Shown here: positions 59,172-64,000 of the stretch, piece after piece | Numbering within the stretch: position 1 is the first letter of the stretch | How the letters are laid out: each line of letters starts with the position of its first letter | Origin: Thermoanaerobacteraceae bacterium | Lineage (GTDB): Bacteria; Bacillota; JADQBR01 | Assembly: GCA_017656305.1 (NCBI GenBank) | Contig: JACDOG010000004.1 | Location: 124,001 to 188,000 of the forward strand | Reading direction: 5' to 3' | Length of the DNA stretch: 64,000 nt | Translations under genes and position numbers: made by a program | The notes under the pieces: model-generated | Database searches by the model: none | The model's input: only the letters and a program-made list of their open reading frames with translations | Told to the model about the DNA's origin: nothing

Positions 59172-59200
59172 ATTCTAATACCATCACCAACTGCCGTCAA
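59172..59200 (-). promoter_or_regulatory. Promoter of the thiamine operon
   Basis: TTGACG (59195-59200) and TAGAAT (59172-59177) on the minus strand, 17 nt apart, place the start at the 5' edge of the TPP aptamer. Confidence 0.8.
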
Positions 59201-59209
59201 TACACATCA

Positions 59210-59240
59210 GGGAGCTATTGAAGGTTTTTCAATAGCTCCC
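59210..59240. other. Perfect 13-bp hairpin upstream of the thiamine promoter
   Basis: A 13-bp stem (59210-59222 with 59228-59240) with a 5-nt loop, and no good T-run on either side. It lies directly after a possible decayed coding fragment on the minus strand and could have been its terminator. Confidence 0.5.
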
Positions 59241-59248
59241 CTCTGGGT

Positions 59249-59341
59249 CTACCTGACTTTTTTATTCCCGCCGCCGGGCACCTTGGTAAGTTTCGCACCT
59301 TCAACGGCATACTTCAGGCCTATATACAGGAAATGGTTCTC
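59249..59341 (-). pseudogene. Possible decayed coding fragment
   Basis: Thirty sense codons end in a stop and are followed by a terminator-like hairpin, but there is no start codon and an in-frame stop lies just before. The translation NHFLYIGLKYAVEGAKLTKV, then a PGGGNKKVR tail, looks protein-like but I cannot name it. It may be chance. Confidence 0.25.
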
Positions 59342-59528
59342 TTATTTGTTTGCGTTCGACACTTTTTGCGAAAAACCTTCCTGGAAAGTTTGCTAATATT
59401 ACCTGATGCAAAAAACTACTGCCTTGTTTTTTCCGGTAGACGACTGCAAAACATTGGTGTAAGCTTAATATAAAAGTTCTTATTGTACCAGTCCCTTGTC
59501 AGTAGGTTTATGAAAGGTGGTGCTCCTT

Positions 59529-60638
59529 GTGCCCGATTTGGAAAGACTGGCTAACACGGTATCAACTCACCTGGGAAATTTGACCGTGGACTCTTCCCGG
59601 TGCACGCGTGTCAGGTCACCTTTGAGTAAATGCCGAGCCTGTCTGGAGGTTTGCCCTACGGGCGGTATTAGCTGGAACAAAAATGAACTGCAGGTTGGCA
59701 AATGCATTGAATGCGGCCTGTGCGCCACCGCCTGCCCCTCCGGTGCGCTGGAATGGAAATATCCTTCACCGGAACAGCTGATTAATAAGCTCAAAGAGTT
59801 GGTAAGCCTCTATCAAGAAGCATATATCTACTGCTCCCAGCATACACCCAAAAGAAATGTTCCATGGGGCACAGAAGTATCCTGTTTCGGCAGTATCCCC
59901 TGGGAGTGCTGGTTAGCTATATTACAACTAGACGATAAGTTTAAACTGGCGCACCCGGAAAACAGCTGTCATACCTGCCGGGTTACCAACGGTGAAAAGC
60001 TCTGGCAGCAACAGCTGCAAAAAGCAGAGAACCTGGCGGGTAAAAAAATAAATGTCATTGAAGAAATAAAACCCAAACGTCTCAAGAAAAAACCGCAAAA
60101 AATCAACAGGGAGCGCAGGCAGCTGTTTGCGTTATTTGTTAGCAGTTTGGGTAAAATTCCTGAAAACATGGTTAATAGTATCGCAGGCGGCAAGAAAGAA
60201 ACAGAACGCATTGTTCCCGTAAGCGGCACGGCTGCACCCAGGCGCAAGGTATTACTACATGTGCTGCAAAATAAGCCGCACCTTGCAGAAAGGATAACCA
60301 TTTCCCTGCCCGTAATCAATGAAAAATGCCAGTTTTGTAAAGCCTGCAGTATTTTGTGCCCACGGGGCGCCCTGCAGCAGACTGAGTCCGGCGGGATGTT
60401 TGAGCTGCGCCTGGACAAGACGCTCTGCAGCGGCTGCGGTCTGTGCACGGAAGTCTGTTATCATAACGCGGTGGAACTAACCAAATACCCGGCGGCAACC
60501 CTAACCAAACCCGGGCAGTTGTTAATTTCCGGCGGAGAAATTTCCTGCCCCAATTGCGGCTTTACTTACGCCTCCGCTGATACCAAGGCAACATGCCCTA
60601 AGTGTAAAAACAGAGGAAATAACTATTTTCTCTCCTAA
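59529..60638 (+). CDS. Multi-cluster ferredoxin-domain protein with C-terminal zinc ribbon
   Basis: A soluble 369-residue iron-sulfur protein. The N-terminal dicluster part has Cys25, 35, 38 and 42 (CRACLEVCP) and Cys59, 62, 65, 69 (CIECGLCATACP). The middle has a Cys group (YCSQ, SCFGSIPWECW, SCHTC) and then a basic stretch (about 185-205). A second dicluster part near residue 275-325 has CQFCKACSILCP and CSGCGLCTEVC. The end is a zinc ribbon CPNC...CPKC. It should pass electrons, perhaps to a molybdo-enzyme partner, but no partner gene is near. Start GTG with AGGTGG upstream. Function unassigned. Confidence 0.85.
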   Translation: MPDLERLANTVSTHLGNLTVDSSRCTRVRSPLSKCRACLEVCPTGGISWNKNELQVGKCIECGLCATACPSGALEWKYPSPEQLINKLKELVSLYQEAYIYCSQHTPKRNVPWGTEVSCFGSIPWECWLAILQLDDKFKLAHPENSCHTCRVTNGEKLWQQQLQKAENLAGKKINVIEEIKPKRLKKKPQKINRERRQLFALFVSSLGKIPENMVNSIAGGKKETERIVPVSGTAAPRRKVLLHVLQNKPHLAERITISLPVINEKCQFCKACSILCPRGALQQTESGGMFELRLDKTLCSGCGLCTEVCYHNAVELTKYPAATLTKPGQLLISGGEISCPNCGFTYASADTKATCPKCKNRGNNYFLS

Positions 60639-60660
60639 AAACTTTCAGGAGTTTGCCAGA

Positions 60661-60703
60661 AAATCCCCGGGGTCTACTGTCAGCTCAACCCGGGAATTTT
60701 TCT
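60661..60703 (+). terminator. Terminator of the ferredoxin-like gene
   Basis: An 11-position stem with one mismatch (60661-60671 with 60689-60699), followed by T-rich sequence on the plus strand, 22 bp after the stop codon. Confidence 0.75.
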
Positions 60704-60835
60704 GTTATCAACAAGCATTTAAAACGTGTCAATATGAACAATCTCCCCCGGTCCTTTACAGGCTACTCGACCAAAAACTGTATATCCGGCTTCATCAGTA
60801 CCGGCAACTTCGCCAACTCTTTATCTCATTTAAGG

Positions 60836-60880
60836 GCAAAAGGAAACCTCCTCGCATTTTTTAACGAAGAGGTTTCTCTT
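60836..60880. terminator. Hairpin downstream of glnS
   Basis: An 8-bp stem (60843-60850 with 60869-60876) with an 18-nt loop. On the minus strand it is followed by a short T-run after the glnS stop; on the plus strand TCTTTTG follows. It could end both transcripts. Confidence 0.55.
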
Positions 60881-60883
60881 TTG

Positions 60884-62572
60884 TTACTTGTTCTGCTGTT
60901 TTTTCTGTATCTTAGCCCAGGTATCTTTCAATGATACAATGCGGTTGAATACCAGCCTGTCACCGGTGGTATCCGGGTCAACACAAAAATACCCCTTGCG
61001 TAAAAACTGGTATCTATTGCCGGGTTCGGCACTGGCCAAACTAGGTTCTACCTTACAGGCAGTCAATACCTGCAAAGAATTCGGGTTCAAATGATCTTTA
61101 AAATCTGCGCCATCTTCTTCCGGATTTTCCTTGGTAAACAGGTGATCATACAACCGTACTTCCGCATCCAAGGCATGCTTAGCAGATACCCAGTGCAGCG
61201 TTCCTTTTACCTTGCGTACGTTAGTGGCGGAACCGCTCTTGGTTTCGGGATCGTAAGTACAGCGCACTTCCACTATTTCACCTGTTTTTTCGTCCTTAAT
61301 TACTTTTTCGCATTTGATAATATAAGCATGCTTTAACCGCACCTCGCGACAGGGAGCCAGACGGAAAAATTTCTTTGGCGGGTCTTCTTGGAAATCGTCC
61401 CGTTCAATATAAATTTCCCGGGAAAACGGTACTTTCCGTGTTCCCATTTCCGGTTTACCCGGGTTATTTTCTGCCTCCAGGTACTCCACCCTATCTTCAG
61501 GGTAATTTTCAATGACAACCTTTAACGGGTTCAGCACCGCCATGACACGCGGTGCCCGCTCATTTAGGTCTTCGCGCACACAGTGCTCCAGCAGCGCTAT
61601 ATCCACCATGCTATTGCTTTTTGCCACACCAATACGATCACAAAAATCACGAATTGATTCCGGCGTATAGCCACGCCGCCGCAGGCCGGATATGGTGGGC
61701 ATGCGCGGGTCGTCCCAGCCGCTGACGTGGCCCTCTTCAACCAGCTGTCGCAGCTTGCGCTTGCTCATCACGGTGTGGCTGAGGTTCAAACGGGCAAACT
61801 CTATCTGCTTGGGCCTAGTTTCGGTGTCAAGCTTGACATTTTCAACCACCCAGTTGTACAGCGGGCGGTGATCTTCAAACTCCAGCGTACAAATGGAGTG
61901 AGTAATTCCCTCCAGTGCGTCAGATATGGGGTGTGCAAAGTCATACATGGGATAAATGCACCATTTATCGCCGGTACGGTGGTGTGTCCCCCGCTGGATA
62001 CGGTAAAGTACCGGGTCGCGCATATTTAAATTCCCCGACCGCATATCAATTTTGGCACGCAGCACGCGCGAGCCGTCCTCAAACTCGCCATTTTTCATGC
62101 GTTCAAATAGGTCCAGGTTTTCTTCAACCGACCTGTTGCGATAAGGGCTTTCTTTGCCAGGCTCGGTCAGGGTGCCGCGGTATTCTCTAATTTCTTCTGG
62201 GCTTAAATCATCAACATATGCCTTGCCGTCTTTAATCAACTGGACAGCCAGCTCGTACATCTTGTCAAAGTAGTCGGAAGCATAGTACTCCCGGTCTTCC
62301 CAGTCAAAGCCCAACCAGCGAACATCTTCTTTGATGGCTTCCACGTATTCTACATCTTCTTTACTGGGATTGGTATCGTCAAATCTCAGGTTACAAAGAC
62401 CGCCGTACTGTTCGGCAATGCCGAAATTCAGACAAATGGACTTGGCATGTCCGATATGTAAGTAGCCATTTGGCTCAGGAGGAAACCTGGTATGGATTTT
62501 TTCATACTTTTTTTCGGCCAAATCTGCATTAATGATGTGTTCAATAAAATTTGAAGGTTTATTCTCAGACAT
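60884..62572 (-). CDS. glnS: Glutaminyl-tRNA synthetase
   Basis: Charges tRNA-Gln directly. The 562 residues begin with the GlnRS signature [23 protein letters not shown] (HIGH). The KMSKS-like loop is VMSKRKL. The C-terminal beta-barrel anticodon domain includes [25 protein letters not shown] and [14 protein letters not shown]. Most Firmicutes lack GlnRS and use GatCAB, so this gene is likely a lateral acquisition or a retained minority enzyme. The promoter upstream is strong and the gene stands alone. Confidence 0.95.
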   Translation of the reverse strand: MSENKPSNFIEHIINADLAEKKYEKIHTRFPPEPNGYLHIGHAKSICLNFGIAEQYGGLCNLRFDDTNPSKEDVEYVEAIKEDVRWLGFDWEDREYYASDYFDKMYELAVQLIKDGKAYVDDLSPEEIREYRGTLTEPGKESPYRNRSVEENLDLFERMKNGEFEDGSRVLRAKIDMRSGNLNMRDPVLYRIQRGTHHRTGDKWCIYPMYDFAHPISDALEGITHSICTLEFEDHRPLYNWVVENVKLDTETRPKQIEFARLNLSHTVMSKRKLRQLVEEGHVSGWDDPRMPTISGLRRRGYTPESIRDFCDRIGVAKSNSMVDIALLEHCVREDLNERAPRVMAVLNPLKVVIENYPEDRVEYLEAENNPGKPEMGTRKVPFSREIYIERDDFQEDPPKKFFRLAPCREVRLKHAYIIKCEKVIKDEKTGEIVEVRCTYDPETKSGSATNVRKVKGTLHWVSAKHALDAEVRLYDHLFTKENPEEDGADFKDHLNPNSLQVLTACKVEPSLASAEPGNRYQFLRKGYFCVDPDTTGDRLVFNRIVSLKDTWAKIQKKQQNK

Positions 62573-62669
62573 CTTTCCGCCTCCTTAGCAAAATAAACTC
62601 TGAAGAGCAATTACTTATCCAGGCCTAAACCATCTCGTGAATTTTCATGCTGATAAATTATATATCACA

Positions 62670-62698
62670 TATATACCTTTTTTAGCAAATGTTATCAA
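62670..62698 (-). promoter_or_regulatory. Promoter of glnS
   Basis: TTGATA (62693-62698) and TATATA (62670-62675) on the minus strand, 17 nt apart, about 98 bp upstream of glnS. A T-box or other known leader was not recognised in between. Confidence 0.6.
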
Positions 62699-62843
62699 AA
62701 AAAATGTTCTACTATATCGGCGTAATTACTCTATTTCCATATATTTTCCAAAATACCTCCCGAATATGTGAATTTAAATATTCCTCTTTCTCCTCAACTC
62801 CGGCGGTATTCACATTTATTTTTCTGACAGCACCTATTTATGT

Positions 62844-62849
62844 TATAAT
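62844..62849 (+). promoter_or_regulatory. Extended -10 of the polysaccharide deacetylase gene
   Basis: TATAAT at 62844-62849 is preceded by TGT (extended -10). No good -35 is seen at normal spacing. It lies 23 bp upstream of the GTG start, giving a very short leader that still carries AAGGAGG. Confidence 0.5.
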
Positions 62850-62872
62850 TTAATGAAAAGGAGGGCAGGCAG

Positions 62873-63817
62873 GTGCACTCTAAGAAGTTGCTCATAGGGG
62901 GCTTAATCATTCTGGCAATAAGCTTTGTCTCTTACTATTTTGTCATGCAATCCGGCCTTGCGGCAGGCGGCCAGCTTACAGATAAAGCCACACCCCCAGA
63001 ACTTCCCATACTCATGTACCACCACCTTTCAGAGAAACCGTCTTTATGGAACTCCATTATAGTCTCGCCAAAAAAGTTTAAAGAAGATATGCTTTATCTG
63101 AAAGTCATGGGATACAATACCATTCATTTCAAAGATTACCTGGATTATGTCAATAACAGGAAAGAGCTGCCTGACAATCCCATTATCATCACTCTTGATG
63201 ACGGCTATAAAAGCAACTACACACATGCCTATCCGATCCTAAAAAAGTTAAACATGAAAGCCATGATCTCGGTTATCGGCAATTTGGTCGGTGTTGAAGG
63301 CGGGACACCGCTGGCGTATTCGCACTTTGACTGGGAAGAAGCCAGGGAAATGTACAACAGCGGTGTGATAGACATCCAGCCCCATTCCTTCGCTTTGCAC
63401 CATCCCGGTGATGCCACTCATGGCAAAGGAGTGCTGCCCAGGCCAGGCGAAGACCAGGAAAGCCATGAAAGAAGATTTAGACAGGATACGGTAAGAATAA
63501 AAAAATTGATAGAATCCAACGTGGGCAATGAGGTAATCGTGTACACCTACCCCTATGGTGTCTATAACAATACAACCGAGAAAATATTGAAAGATTTGGG
63601 TTTTAAGTTTACCCTTACCGTAAATCACGGCCTGGCAGATTTGAGCAACGGGTACACCTTAAATAGGATTAATGTTCCGGCAGATATGTCAAGTGCTGAA
63701 TTGGTAAGGTTACTTTTAAAGTTACAGGGAAAGAAAGCCAAAATTCCCTTTGAAAATATTGCAGACCAGGACGAACGAATTGCCAAATTGACAGAACTGG
63801 TGCAGAAAGGCCAGTAA
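62873..63817 (+). CDS. Polysaccharide deacetylase (NodB-homology) protein
   Basis: A 314-residue exported protein with an N-terminal anchor (about 5-24). The NodB domain (about 45-230) has LPILMYHHLSE, the metal and catalytic Asp pair in ITLDDGYKSNY, and IQPHSFALHHP with the metal His. The later YPYG motif is present (VYTYPYGVYN). It probably removes acetyl groups from wall or capsule sugars. It starts at GTG with GGAGG upstream and stands alone. Confidence 0.9.
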   Translation: MHSKKLLIGGLIILAISFVSYYFVMQSGLAAGGQLTDKATPPELPILMYHHLSEKPSLWNSIIVSPKKFKEDMLYLKVMGYNTIHFKDYLDYVNNRKELPDNPIIITLDDGYKSNYTHAYPILKKLNMKAMISVIGNLVGVEGGTPLAYSHFDWEEAREMYNSGVIDIQPHSFALHHPGDATHGKGVLPRPGEDQESHERRFRQDTVRIKKLIESNVGNEVIVYTYPYGVYNNTTEKILKDLGFKFTLTVNHGLADLSNGYTLNRINVPADMSSAELVRLLLKLQGKKAKIPFENIADQDERIAKLTELVQKGQ

Positions 63818-63843
63818 TGGGCTTTATCTTATGCGCTCCATTT

Positions 63844-63886
63844 AAAAAAAAAAAAACAGGCCCCTTGTCTAACCACCAGGGGGCTT
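63844..63886 (-). terminator. Minus-strand terminator at the right end
   Basis: A 10-bp stem with two G-T pairs (63858-63867 with 63877-63886), 9-nt loop, followed on the minus strand by thirteen T. Its orientation suggests it ends a minus-strand transcript from beyond 63.9 kb, opposing the deacetylase gene. Confidence 0.8.
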
Positions 63887-64000
63887 GCGCTATCATTGAG
63901 TTTGCCAAAAAGGTGAATCTATATATATTTTAGCAGTTTATCCTCTATCTGACTAAATAGGAGCTGATTTGACTTAATGAAAAAAATTTTGGCTCTATTC

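Noticed and set aside
63887-64000. The end of a minus-strand gene at the right edge, suggested by the T13 terminator
   Set aside because: About 17 codons without a stop are open at the edge, but nothing in them can be recognised as a protein end.

Overview
The window reads as chromosomal backbone of an anaerobic, spore-forming Firmicute. The best guess is a Peptococcaceae/Desulfotomaculum-like clostridium. This is inferred from gene content (spoIID, spo0F, class II aldolase and FBPase, FetAB, Fe-S proteins), the frequent GTG/TTG starts with strong GGAGG-type ribosome sites, and the gene order. No rRNA, tRNA, CRISPR array, transposase or prophage gene was seen. Nearly all genes lie on the minus strand, so the gene order below runs from high to low coordinates within each block.

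Left part (1-40 kb). This follows the well-known Bacillus subtilis order around 320 degrees. It holds argS-xapX-pyrG, then femX-alr-sppA-YIP1, then spo0F-(unknown Cys-rich protein)-fba, then fsa-glpX, then rho-LysM/M23 peptidase-radical SAM-rpmE. Next come yqhQ-prfA-prmC, a CHR transporter pair, darA, the Sua5 gene, a ZIP transporter, mntP, ywlE, rpiB, ywlG, glyA, upp, comEB, a MazG-like gene, wecB, and the ten-gene F-type ATP synthase cluster atpZIBEFHAGDC. It ends with a lipoprotein, ywmB, murA and a truncated spoIID. These genes cover translation termination, t6A synthesis, one-carbon and nucleotide salvage, gluconeogenesis, cell-wall precursors and sporulation.

Middle (40-45 kb). An ECF sigma factor overlaps a membrane anti-sigma factor that carries a large extracytoplasmic beta-propeller. 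An ABC1/UbiB-type kinase and a small conserved protein follow.

Tryptophan region (45-53 kb). A complete seven-gene operon starts with a single 796-codon gene that joins DAHP synthase (first shikimate step) to TrpE (first Trp-specific step), followed by trpG, D, C, F, B and A. Its leader has a strong promoter and twelve NAG-like triplets at 5-nt spacing that look like a binding site for the Trp-sensing protein TRAP. Two Rho-independent terminators follow before the first gene.

Right part (53-64 kb). A FetAB exporter and a TSUP permease come first, then a methyltransferase. Next is a thiamine-precursor ABC transporter operon (MTH1187-like protein, permease, lipoprotein, ATPase) under a TPP riboswitch with its own terminator. 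A multi-cluster ferredoxin-like protein, glutaminyl-tRNA synthetase (unusual in Firmicutes) and a polysaccharide deacetylase complete the window.

Non-coding structure includes REP-like palindromes with a shared GAACCGTCC core, one of which encodes the end of a radical SAM protein. There are also several intergenic arrays of degenerate 7-bp repeats, two of them arranged as large imperfect inverted repeats.
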